This document shows positions 1 to 8,748 of a DNA stretch of 49,452 nucleotides, piece after piece. Origin of the DNA: Polychytrium aggregatum (lineage: Eukaryota; Chytridiomycota; Chytridiomycetes; Polychytriales); contig NW_026516418.1 of NCBI RefSeq assembly GCF_025602895.1, positions 1 through 49,452 of the forward strand, given 5' to 3'. Below the pieces are notes generated by a model that had not been told where the DNA came from, searched no databases, and worked only from the letters and a program-made list of their open reading frames with translations. Both the position numbers and the translations under genes were made by a program. Every line of letters starts with the position of its first letter. Position 1 is the first letter of the stretch.

Positions 1-2002
1 CAGTTTTATTGTTGTGTTTGTTTTTGTTTTTTTTCTTCGGAGGCTCCCTGGTCGGCCGGGTAGGTATTTTCGAACTCCAAGATCCAGATCCCATAATGAG
101 ATCACAGGTGCACGTGGAGCCATCCAGACAATGTCTAGGTTCAAAGGCAACTGCTGACCGTCGGTCAATCCTGCACCTCACAATGCATAGCACTGTTACC
201 CTCTATTGATCTTCATACATATGTTCTACTACTATGCTCTGATACTACTACTGATACTGATACTGATACTGATACTGATACTGATACTGATACTGATACT
301 GATACTGATACTGATACTGATACTGATACTGATACTGATACTGATACTGATACTGATACTGATACTGATACTGATACTGATACTGATACTGATACTGATA
401 CTGATACTGTATGATTCTCTACCTTCCCAATTGAATCATGATCAAGAAGAAGAAATGAAAGGACAACAGAATAAGATGAAGACTTGAAGAATGATAAGAA
501 AACACATAGTAGTTTAGAATGGTAGTCGATTGGACATAGTGTTCCATAATAGAGAGGAATGGTGCAAGCTGTGGATGGTTGTGTGGTGTGGTGTGCCCCC
601 ATCCTCGCCTATACTGATATGAGGTACAATCACGGTGATGCGGGATGCAAACGCCAACATCGAAATCACAAACCGGAACCAGAACCTAACCCTGACCTGA
701 CCACAGAAGCCCAGTCAAAAACAACTGTGTCATCCATCTGGCCCTCTAACCTAAACTCTAAGGTCTAATCTCTAACCTAACCTAACCCTGATGAACGTAC
801 TCTCATTGTGGTCAGCCTAAACTGTTGGCGTATATGTAGGCTGAAGGCAAGGGCGTGGGAATAGGCTAAACATCGGCCCACGAAGGGCGGTGGCTCTACC
901 AGTGGCAGTTCATGTCTTTGGGAAACACAGGAGTGTCCACTGTGACCCAGCAACGAAATTGTATCATCGCAATACGACTGAGAAGCGTGGGTTCGGTTCT
1001 ACATGTGTTACTGGTATGACGAGGGAAGGGGGGAGTGGAGGGGGCTGTGATGTCGGATGGTTGTCTGGATCTATATGATCTGGGCAGTTCTATGGGGCCA
1101 CTCTATAGTGGGCCTGGGATCTGGGATCTGGGAAGTCCTTGGGATCTCGCCAGGGCTGCCTGGGTCGGAAAGAAAAAAAAAACCTCAAAGACCGAGGGAT
1201 CAGGATCCTAGGAAGATCCCAACTAGCCCCCAGCATGATCCTAGCAAGAACCCAGCAAGATCCCAGGGCTTGGATATCCCCCAAGGTTTTTTTTTTCCAG
1301 AGGCTGCCTGGTCGGCCGGGTCTTCTTGGGACTTCCCAGATCCCAATATTGACTTCACAGGTGCACGTGAAGCCATCCAGCGGGCTGTAGTGGGCTCCAT
1401 TGGGTTCCAATGGATTCCAGTTGGTTCCAATGATCCCAGGGCCTATCGGGGCTGTGATGTCGGATGGTTGTCTGGATCTATATGATCTGGGCAGTTCTAT
1501 GGGGCCACTCTATAGTGGGCTTGGGATCTGGGAAGTGGGATGTCCTCTGGATCTATCCAGGGCCACCTGGGTTAGAAAAAAAAAATAGAAAATATCTCTG
1601 GGAGATCCCAGCTAGGCCCCAGCAAGATCTTTGACAGATCCCAGGGCTTGGGTATTCTCCGAGGTTTTTTTGATTTTTTTTTTTTCTTCAGAGGCTTGGT
1701 CGCCTGCAGGAACCTTTGGGAACTTCCCAGATCCCATTATGAGATCCCAGGGCCTATCGGGGATGGGATGGGATGGTATGTCGGATGGATCTCTGGATCT
1801 ATATGATCTGGCCAGTTCTATGGGGTCACTCTATAGTGGACCTGGGATCTGGGATCTGGGATGTCCTCTGGGTTTTGCCTGGGGGCTCTCTGGGTCGGAA
1901 ATAAAAAAAATATCCTCAGCGACCAAGGGATCAAGATCCCAGGGAGATCCAAACTAGCCCCCAGCAATGTTCTCCCAAGATCCCAGGATTTGGATATTCT
2001 CC
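1..2002 (+). repeat. Satellite unit 1 (no LTR, 26 hexamers, edge indels)
   Basis: First unit, cut at an arbitrary phase. It differs from all interior units by several small indels, all inside the first ~510 bp: shortened T-tracts near 17-35, a 4-bp insertion near 63, single-base losses near 77-92, altered bases around 230-238 and 440-490. From about 510 on it matches the other units. These are probably sequencing or polishing errors at a contig end. Confidence 0.9.
253..408 (+). repeat. (GATACT)26 microsatellite, unit 1
   Basis: 26 perfect copies, preceded by one interrupted copy (GATACTACTACT) at 241-252. The hexamer has no stop codon in several frames, giving meaningless DT, SV or IL peptide runs. 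Confidence 0.97.
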
Positions 2003-2255
2003 CAGTTTTATTGTTGTGTTTTGTTTTTGTTTTTTTTTCTTCGGAGGCTCCCTGGTCGGCCGGGTATTTTCGAACTTCCAAGATCCCAGATCCCATAATG
2101 AGATCACAGGTGCACGTGGAGCCATCCAGACAATGTCTAGGTTCAAAGGCAACTGCTGACCGTCGGTCAATCCTGCACCTCACAATGCATAGCACTGTTA
2201 CCCTCTATTGATCTTCATACATATGTTCTACTACTACTGCTCTGATACTACTACT

Positions 2256-2417
2256 GATACTGATACTGATACTGATACTGATACTGATACTGATACTGAT
2301 ACTGATACTGATACTGATACTGATACTGATACTGATACTGATACTGATACTGATACTGATACTGATACTGATACTGATACTGATACTGATACTGATACTG
2401 ATACTGATACTGATACT
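2256..2417 (+). repeat. (GATACT)27 microsatellite, unit 2
   Basis: 27 perfect copies, the modal allele, after the interrupted copy at 2244-2255. Confidence 0.97.
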
Positions 2418-3662
2418 GTATGATTCTCTACCTTCCCAATTGAATCATGATCAATAAGAAGAAATGAAAGACACAGAAGAAGATGAAGACTTGAAGAATG
2501 ATAAGAAACACATAGTAGTTTAGAATGGTAGTCGATTGGACATAGTGTTCCATAATAGAGAGGAATGGTGCAAGCTGTGGATGGTTGTGTGGTGTGGTGT
2601 GCCCCCATCCTCGCCTATACTGATATGAGGTACAATCACGGTGATGCGGGATGCAAACGCCAACATCGAAATCACAAACCGGAACCAGAACCTAACCCTG
2701 ACCTGACCACAGAAGCCCAGTCAAAAACAACTGTGTCATCCATCTGGCCCTCTAACCTAAACTCTAAGGTCTAATCTCTAACCTAACCTAACCCTGATGA
2801 ACGTACTCTCATTGTGGTCAGCCTAAACTGTTGGCGTATATGTAGGCTGAAGGCAAGGGCGTGGGAATAGGCTAAACATCGGCCCACGAAGGGCGGTGGC
2901 TCTACCAGTGGCAGTTCATGTCTTTGGGAAACACAGGAGTGTCCACTGTGACCCAGCAACGAAATTGTATCATCGCAATACGACTGAGAAGCGTGGGTTC
3001 GGTTCTACATGTGTTACTGGTATGACGAGGGAAGGGGGGAGTGGAGGGGGCTGTGATGTCGGATGGTTGTCTGGATCTATATGATCTGGGCAGTTCTATG
3101 GGGCCACTCTATAGTGGGCCTGGGATCTGGGATCTGGGAAGTCCTTGGGATCTCGCCAGGGCTGCCTGGGTCGGAAAGAAAAAAAAAACCTCAAAGACCG
3201 AGGGATCAGGATCCTAGGAAGATCCCAACTAGCCCCCAGCATGATCCTAGCAAGAACCCAGCAAGATCCCAGGGCTTGGATATCCCCCAAGGTTTTTTTT
3301 TTCCAGAGGCTGCCTGGTCGGCCGGGTCTTCTTGGGACTTCCCAGATCCCAATATTGACTTCACAGGTGCACGTGAAGCCATCCAGCGGGCTGTAGTGGG
3401 CTCCATTGGGTTCCAATGGATTCCAGTTGGTTCCAATGATCCCAGGGCCTATCGGGGCTGTGATGTCGGATGGTTGTCTGGATCTATATGATCTGGGCAG
3501 TTCTATGGGGCCACTCTATAGTGGGCTTGGGATCTGGGAAGTGGGATGTCCTCTGGATCTATCCAGGGCCACCTGGGTTAGAAAAAAAAAATAGAAAATA
3601 TCTCTGGGAGATCCCAGCTAGGCCCCAGCAAGATCTTTGACAGATCCCAGGGTGTTATGAAC

Positions 3663-3689
3663 GTGACTGACAGTCGCGCGACACGTCAC
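3663..3689. promoter_or_regulatory. Nested palindromes at the LTR 5' end (unit 2 copy)
   Basis: The perfect 10-bp palindrome GTCGCGCGAC (3673-3682) is bracketed by GTGAC (3663-3667) and its complement GTCAC (3685-3689). Dyad symmetry in the U3 part of an LTR often marks transcription-factor sites; that role is inferred. Confidence 0.4.
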
Positions 3690-3715
3690 TCATGATCCAC
3701 CCTGCATGGCCACAT

Positions 3716-3732
3716 GGTCATGATTCATGACC
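3716..3732. promoter_or_regulatory. 17-bp odd-centred palindrome in the LTR (unit 2 copy)
   Basis: GGTCATGA, one central T, then TCATGACC: perfect 8-bp arms. A candidate dimer-binding site upstream of the TATA-like elements; the binding factor is unknown. Confidence 0.4.
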
Positions 3733-3776
3733 GTGGGAAACATAGGATCGGAGACTAAATATATTCTCCGAAGGGC

Positions 3777-3822
3777 GAGCGGGGGGGGGAGTAGGCATAG
3801 ACTTAAATAGACCACCCCGCTC
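3777..3822 (+). other. Potential hairpin in the LTR (unit 2 copy)
   Basis: GAGCGGGG (3777-3784) is the exact complement of CCCCGCTC (3815-3822), with the TTAAATA in the loop. A smaller CGGAG/CTCCG stem (3749-3753, 3766-3770) lies just before it. May be structural in RNA, or simply G/C-rich coincidence. Confidence 0.35.
3803..3809 (+). promoter_or_regulatory. TATA-like element of the LTR (unit 2 copy)
   Basis: TTAAATA lies 48 bp before the AATAAA, a plausible core promoter position in a short LTR. A second AT-rich candidate, TAAATATATT, is at 3756-3765. Sequence alone cannot choose between them, and no transcription is shown. Confidence 0.4.
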
Positions 3823-3856
3823 CCCTCCTGATGAACGCTAGTGAATTATCACTTCT

Positions 3857-3862
3857 AATAAA
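3857..3862 (+). promoter_or_regulatory. AATAAA polyadenylation signal of the LTR (unit 2 copy)
   Basis: Canonical AATAAA about 100 bp before the LTR end, which sets the element's orientation as plus. The same signal is in all 11 LTR copies. Confidence 0.5.
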
Positions 3863-4574
3863 CGATTATCACTCTCCTTGTCTGTCCCTGTTCCCGTCCC
3901 GTCCTAGCTCCCCTGTCCCTGCCCTTGATTCCCCTGCCCTGCCCTCGCCAATTCCTGACACAGGGCTTGGGTATTCTCCGAGGTTTTTTTGATTTTTTTT
4001 TTTTCTTCAGAGGCTTGGTCGCCTGCAGGAACCTTTGGGAACTTCCCAGATCCCATTATGAGATCCCAGGGCCTATCGGGGATGGGATGGGATGGTATGT
4101 CGGATGGATCTCTGGATCTATATGATCTGGCCAGTTCTATGGGGTCACTCTATAGTGGACCTGGGATCTGGGATCTGGGATGTCCTCTGGGTTTTGCCTG
4201 GGGGCTCTCTGGGTCGGAAATAAAAAAAATATCCTCAGCGACCAAGGGATCAAGATCCCAGGGAGATCCAAACTAGCCCCCAGCAATGTTCTCCCAAGAT
4301 CCCAGGATTTGGATATTCTCCCAGTTTTATTGTTGTGTTTTGTTTTTGTTTTTTTTTCTTCGGAGGCTCCCTGGTCGGCCGGGTATTTTCGAACTTCCAA
4401 GATCCCAGATCCCATAATGAGATCACAGGTGCACGTGGAGCCATCCAGACAATGTCTAGGTTCAAAGGCAACTGCTGACCGTCGGTCAATCCTGCACCTC
4501 ACAATGCATAGCACTGTTACCCTCTATTGATCTTCATACATATGTTCTACTACTACTGCTCTGATACTACTACT

Positions 4575-4736
4575 GATACTGATACTGATACTGATACTGA
4601 TACTGATACTGATACTGATACTGATACTGATACTGATACTGATACTGATACTGATACTGATACTGATACTGATACTGATACTGATACTGATACTGATACT
4701 GATACTGATACTGATACTGATACTGATACTGATACT
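4575..4736 (+). repeat. (GATACT)27 microsatellite, unit 3
   Basis: 27 perfect copies. Confidence 0.97.
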
Positions 4737-4773
4737 GTATGATTCTCTACCTTCCCAATTGAATCATGATCAA

Positions 4774-4830
4774 TAAGAAGAAATGAAAGACACAGAAGAA
4801 GATGAAGACTTGAAGAATGATAAGAAACAC
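4774..4830 (+). repeat. Purine-rich stretch after the hexamer (reference copy)
   Basis: Dominated by AAGAAG, GAAAGA and GAAGATGAAGA words; low-complexity. Occurs in every unit. The copy in unit 1 (near 440-490) is altered by edge indels. Confidence 0.6.
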
Positions 4831-4894
4831 ATAGTAGTTTAGAATGGTAGTCGATTGGACATAGTGTTCCATAATAGAGAGGAATGGTGCAAGC

Positions 4895-4920
4895 TGTGGA
4901 TGGTTGTGTGGTGTGGTGTG
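4895..4920 (+). repeat. GT-rich patch (reference copy)
   Basis: Repeated GTGTGGT words followed by C5. Low complexity; one per unit. It resembles irregular TG-type telomere sequence only loosely. Confidence 0.5.
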
Positions 4921-5096
4921 CCCCCATCCTCGCCTATACTGATATGAGGTACAATCACGGTGATGCGGGATGCAAACGCCAACATCGAAATCACAAACCG
5001 GAACCAGAACCTAACCCTGACCTGACCACAGAAGCCCAGTCAAAAACAACTGTGTCATCCATCTGGCCCTCTAACCTAAACTCTAAGGTCTAATCT

Positions 5097-5114
5097 CTAA
5101 CCTAACCTAACCCT
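5097..5114 (-). repeat. Telomere-like CTAACC/CCCTAA word (reference copy)
   Basis: CTAACCTAACCTAACCCT: on the minus strand three TTAGG-type steps with one TTAGGG step. A second word, AACCTAACCCTGA, lies at 5008-5020, and degenerate CTAACCTAAACTCTAA copies lie between. Present once per unit, so it is an interstitial degenerate telomere-like motif and no functional chromosome end. Confidence 0.5.
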
Positions 5115-5345
5115 GATGAACGTACTCTCATTGTGGTCAGCCTAAACTGTTGGCGTATATGTAGGCTGAAGGCAAGGGCGTGGGAATAGGCTAAACATCG
5201 GCCCACGAAGGGCGGTGGCTCTACCAGTGGCAGTTCATGTCTTTGGGAAACACAGGAGTGTCCACTGTGACCCAGCAACGAAATTGTATCATCGCAATAC
5301 GACTGAGAAGCGTGGGTTCGGTTCTACATGTGTTACTGGTATGAC

Positions 5346-5369
5346 GAGGGAAGGGGGGAGTGGAGGGGG
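5346..5369 (+). repeat. G-rich patch before monomer A (reference copy)
   Basis: Runs of G3, G6 and G5 within 24 bp. Marginal G-quadruplex potential, as only three clean G-tracts of three or more are separated by loops. Confidence 0.4.
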
Positions 5370-5375
5370 CTGTGA

Positions 5376-5782
5376 TGTCGGATGGTTGTCTGGATCTATA
5401 TGATCTGGGCAGTTCTATGGGGCCACTCTATAGTGGGCCTGGGATCTGGGATCTGGGAAGTCCTTGGGATCTCGCCAGGGCTGCCTGGGTCGGAAAGAAA
5501 AAAAAAACCTCAAAGACCGAGGGATCAGGATCCTAGGAAGATCCCAACTAGCCCCCAGCATGATCCTAGCAAGAACCCAGCAAGATCCCAGGGCTTGGAT
5601 ATCCCCCAAGGTTTTTTTTTTCCAGAGGCTGCCTGGTCGGCCGGGTCTTCTTGGGACTTCCCAGATCCCAATATTGACTTCACAGGTGCACGTGAAGCCA
5701 TCCAGCGGGCTGTAGTGGGCTCCATTGGGTTCCAATGGATTCCAGTTGGTTCCAATGATCCCAGGGCCTATCGGGGCTGTGA
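5376..5782 (+). repeat. Monomer A (407 bp), imperfect fold-back (reference copy)
   Basis: Begins at the TGTCGGATGG landmark shared by A, B and C. Shared order of blocks: TCTATATGATCTGG, CACTCTATAGTGG, GGGATCTGGGA, CCTGGGTCGGAAA with an A-tract, GATCCCA/CCCCAGCA motifs, an AGATCCCAGGGCTTGG-like word, T-tract, AGAGGCTGCCTGGTCGG, CTTCCCAGATCCCA. Inside it a 17-bp inverted repeat (5447-5463 with 5654-5670) and a 13-bp one (5498-5510 with 5609-5621) share a common centre near 5559. The last ~75 bp before B (TGGGCTCCATTGGG..., with short TTCCA repeats) has no counterpart in B or C. Confidence 0.85.
5447..5670. repeat. 224-bp fold-back core of monomer A
   Basis: TGGGATCTGGGAAGTCC at 5447-5463 is the exact reverse complement of 5654-5670. 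Moving inward, A10-CCT (5498-5510) pairs exactly with AGG-T10 (5609-5621). The segments between (CCAGGGCTGCCTGGGTCGG against the GGCTGCCTGGTCGGCC side) align imperfectly. Both pairs are centred within 1 bp of each other, so this is one long degraded palindrome. Such fold-backs are typical of MITE-like or Foldback elements; no flanking target duplication of the whole monomer could be shown. Confidence 0.8.
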
Positions 5783-6103
5783 TGTCGGATGGTTGTCTGG
5801 ATCTATATGATCTGGGCAGTTCTATGGGGCCACTCTATAGTGGGCTTGGGATCTGGGAAGTGGGATGTCCTCTGGATCTATCCAGGGCCACCTGGGTTAG
5901 AAAAAAAAAATAGAAAATATCTCTGGGAGATCCCAGCTAGGCCCCAGCAAGATCTTTGACAGATCCCAGGGCTTGGGTATTCTCCGAGGTTTTTTTGATT
6001 TTTTTTTTTTCTTCAGAGGCTTGGTCGCCTGCAGGAACCTTTGGGAACTTCCCAGATCCCATTATGAGATCCCAGGGCCTATCGGGGATGGGATGGGATG
6101 GTA
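5783..6103 (+). repeat. Monomer B (321 bp), LTR target monomer (reference copy)
   Basis: Same block order as A, with the first ~60 bp almost identical to A. Carries A10 then, further on, T7-GA-T12, and ends in ATGAGATCCCAGGGCCTATCGGGG followed by a short GGATG repeat. In 11 units a solo LTR sits in the GATCCCAGGG|CTTGGG word (between 5970 and 5971 in this empty copy). Its right end read in reverse (ATAGGCCCTGGGATCT... GGGATCTGGGAAGT) resembles its left end, so it too is a degraded palindrome. Confidence 0.85.
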
Positions 6104-6455
6104 TGTCGGATGGATCTCTGGATCTATATGATCTGGCCAGTTCTATGGGGTCACTCTATAGTGGACCTGGGATCTGGGATCTGGGATGTCCTCTGGGTTT
6201 TGCCTGGGGGCTCTCTGGGTCGGAAATAAAAAAAATATCCTCAGCGACCAAGGGATCAAGATCCCAGGGAGATCCAAACTAGCCCCCAGCAATGTTCTCC
6301 CAAGATCCCAGGATTTGGATATTCTCCCAGTTTTATTGTTGTGTTTTGTTTTTGTTTTTTTTTCTTCGGAGGCTCCCTGGTCGGCCGGGTATTTTCGAAC
6401 TTCCAAGATCCCAGATCCCATAATGAGATCACAGGTGCACGTGGAGCCATCCAGA
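6104..6455 (+). repeat. Monomer C (~352 bp), crosses the arbitrary unit boundary (reference copy)
   Basis: Third monomer: TGTCGGATGG start, CTATATGATCTGGCCAG, A8 tract, GATCCCAGGGAGATCC, CTAGCCCCCAGCA, GGATTTGGATATTCTCC, a T-rich tract interrupted by G, GGCTCCCTGGTCGGCCGGGT, and CCCAGATCCCATAATGAGATC with a GGTGCACGTG end shared with monomer A. The arms (TGGGATCTGGGAT on the left and its complement on the right) make it a diverged fold-back. The similarity ends in GCCATCCAGA. Confidence 0.8.
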
Positions 6456-8333
6456 CAATGTCTAGGTTCAAAGGCAACTGCTGACCGTCGGTCAATCCTG
6501 CACCTCACAATGCATAGCACTGTTACCCTCTATTGATCTTCATACATATGTTCTACTACTACTGCTCTGATACTACTACTGATACTGATACTGATACTGA
6601 TACTGATACTGATACTGATACTGATACTGATACTGATACTGATACTGATACTGATACTGATACTGATACTGATACTGATACTGATACTGATACTGATACT
6701 GATACTGATACTGATACTGATACTGATACTGATACTGATACTGTATGATTCTCTACCTTCCCAATTGAATCATGATCAATAAGAAGAAATGAAAGACACA
6801 GAAGAAGATGAAGACTTGAAGAATGATAAGAAACACATAGTAGTTTAGAATGGTAGTCGATTGGACATAGTGTTCCATAATAGAGAGGAATGGTGCAAGC
6901 TGTGGATGGTTGTGTGGTGTGGTGTGCCCCCATCCTCGCCTATACTGATATGAGGTACAATCACGGTGATGCGGGATGCAAACGCCAACATCGAAATCAC
7001 AAACCGGAACCAGAACCTAACCCTGACCTGACCACAGAAGCCCAGTCAAAAACAACTGTGTCATCCATCTGGCCCTCTAACCTAAACTCTAAGGTCTAAT
7101 CTCTAACCTAACCTAACCCTGATGAACGTACTCTCATTGTGGTCAGCCTAAACTGTTGGCGTATATGTAGGCTGAAGGCAAGGGCGTGGGAATAGGCTAA
7201 ACATCGGCCCACGAAGGGCGGTGGCTCTACCAGTGGCAGTTCATGTCTTTGGGAAACACAGGAGTGTCCACTGTGACCCAGCAACGAAATTGTATCATCG
7301 CAATACGACTGAGAAGCGTGGGTTCGGTTCTACATGTGTTACTGGTATGACGAGGGAAGGGGGGAGTGGAGGGGGCTGTGATGTCGGATGGTTGTCTGGA
7401 TCTATATGATCTGGGCAGTTCTATGGGGCCACTCTATAGTGGGCCTGGGATCTGGGATCTGGGAAGTCCTTGGGATCTCGCCAGGGCTGCCTGGGTCGGA
7501 AAGAAAAAAAAAACCTCAAAGACCGAGGGATCAGGATCCTAGGAAGATCCCAACTAGCCCCCAGCATGATCCTAGCAAGAACCCAGCAAGATCCCAGGGC
7601 TTGGATATCCCCCAAGGTTTTTTTTTTCCAGAGGCTGCCTGGTCGGCCGGGTCTTCTTGGGACTTCCCAGATCCCAATATTGACTTCACAGGTGCACGTG
7701 AAGCCATCCAGCGGGCTGTAGTGGGCTCCATTGGGTTCCAATGGATTCCAGTTGGTTCCAATGATCCCAGGGCCTATCGGGGCTGTGATGTCGGATGGTT
7801 GTCTGGATCTATATGATCTGGGCAGTTCTATGGGGCCACTCTATAGTGGGCTTGGGATCTGGGAAGTGGGATGTCCTCTGGATCTATCCAGGGCCACCTG
7901 GGTTAGAAAAAAAAAATAGAAAATATCTCTGGGAGATCCCAGCTAGGCCCCAGCAAGATCTTTGACAGATCCCAGGGCTTGGGTATTCTCCGAGGTTTTT
8001 TTGATTTTTTTTTTTTCTTCAGAGGCTTGGTCGCCTGCAGGAACCTTTGGGAACTTCCCAGATCCCATTATGAGATCCCAGGGCCTATCGGGGATGGGAT
8101 GGGATGGTATGTCGGATGGATCTCTGGATCTATATGATCTGGCCAGTTCTATGGGGTCACTCTATAGTGGACCTGGGATCTGGGATCTGGGATGTCCTCT
8201 GGGTTTTGCCTGGGGGCTCTCTGGGTCGGAAATAAAAAAAATATCCTCAGCGACCAAGGGATCAAGATCCCAGGGAGATCCAAACTAGCCCCCAGCAATG
8301 TTCTCCCAAGATCCCAGGATTTGGATATTCTCC
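6328..8333 (+). repeat. Satellite unit 4 (no LTR, 27 hexamers)
   Basis: 2,006 bp; same length and same landmarks as unit 3, with T12. Confidence 0.95.
6581..6742 (+). repeat. (GATACT)27 microsatellite, unit 4
   Basis: 27 perfect copies. Confidence 0.97.
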
Positions 8334-8586
8334 CAGTTTTATTGTTGTGTTTTGTTTTTGTTTTTTTTTCTTCGGAGGCTCCCTGGTCGGCCGGGTATTT
8401 TCGAACTTCCAAGATCCCAGATCCCATAATGAGATCACAGGTGCACGTGGAGCCATCCAGACAATGTCTAGGTTCAAAGGCAACTGCTGACCGTCGGTCA
8501 ATCCTGCACCTCACAATGCATAGCACTGTTACCCTCTATTGATCTTCATACATATGTTCTACTACTACTGCTCTGATACTACTACT

Positions 8587-8748
8587 GATACTGATACTGA
8601 TACTGATACTGATACTGATACTGATACTGATACTGATACTGATACTGATACTGATACTGATACTGATACTGATACTGATACTGATACTGATACTGATACT
8701 GATACTGATACTGATACTGATACTGATACTGATACTGATACTGATACT
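8587..8748 (+). repeat. (GATACT)27 microsatellite, unit 5
   Basis: 27 perfect copies. Confidence 0.97.

Larger units (their letters stand above)
3653..3960 (+). mobile_element. Solo LTR (308 bp) in monomer B of unit 2
   Basis: Starts TGTTATGAACG and ends CCTGACA, the TG...CA termini of LTR retrotransposons. It is flanked by the 5-bp direct repeat CAGGG (3648-3652 and 3961-3965), and the empty site in LTR-free units has a single CAGGG, so both insertion and precise ends are visible directly. No second LTR, primer-binding site or gag-pol lies next to it, so it is a solo LTR left by LTR-LTR recombination. Orientation is from TATA-like and AATAAA signals. A very pyrimidine-rich tail (C/T from about 3884 to 3949) precedes the end. 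Ty3/gypsy-type and Ty1/copia-type cannot be told apart without internal sequence. Confidence 0.93.
2003..4321 (+). repeat. Satellite unit 2 (LTR present, 27 hexamers, T12)
   Basis: 2,319 bp, exactly the 2,006-bp basic unit plus the 308-bp LTR and 5-bp target duplication. It is the only LTR-bearing unit whose downstream T-tract has 12 T as in LTR-free units; the other ten have 11. It is either the closest to the original insertion haplotype or a recombinant. Confidence 0.95.
4450..5375 (+). repeat. Non-monomeric spacer segment of the unit (reference copy)
   Basis: This 926-bp part of the unit shows no clear similarity to monomers A-C. In order it holds the GATACT microsatellite (4575-4736), a purine-rich stretch (4774-4830), a GT-rich patch (4895-4920), two telomere-like words (5008-5020 and 5097-5114) and a G-rich patch (5346-5369). 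I see nothing recognisable in 5118-5345. One copy lies in each of the 23 units. The junctions are approximate on the left, where similarity to monomer A fades after GCCATCCAG. Confidence 0.75.
4322..6327 (+). repeat. Satellite unit 3 (no LTR, 27 hexamers); reference unit
   Basis: 2,006 bp, the modal LTR-free form, and away from the noisy window edges. Used here as the reference for internal landmarks: spacer 4450-5375, monomer A 5376-5782, monomer B 5783-6103, monomer C from 6104 running over the arbitrary unit boundary to about 6455. Confidence 0.95.

Noticed and set aside
253..408. CRISPR-like direct repeats
   Set aside because: GATACT copies are contiguous with no spacers, and the 2-kb units are far too long and uniform for repeat-spacer structure.
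206..602. Open frames through the hexamer coding poly-DT, poly-SV or poly-IL
   Set aside because: They are the direct result of a stop-free six-base repeat, change frame with edge indels in unit 1, and have no start context or domain.
891..1001. Possible RNA polymerase III (tRNA/SINE-like) boxes: TGGCTCTACCAGTGG and GGTTCGGTTCT
   Set aside because: The first word has extra bases compared with a box A, the second has G where box B needs A, the spacing (~100 bp) is too long for a tRNA, and no cloverleaf can be drawn.
3829..3862. CTGATGA in the LTR (and CCTGATGAACG also in the spacer) as a hammerhead ribozyme core, as in retrozymes
   Set aside because: No correctly placed GAAA plus helix II and cleavage triplet. 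A GAAAC upstream at ~3738 does not give a continuous helix II. The shared 11-bp word is probably coincidence.
3641..3970. Independent LTR insertions in 11 units
   Set aside because: Same base, same duplication, same element length; amplification of one insertion is far simpler.
5346..5369. Stable G-quadruplex
   Set aside because: Only three clean G-tracts of at least three bases; a four-tract canonical motif is absent.
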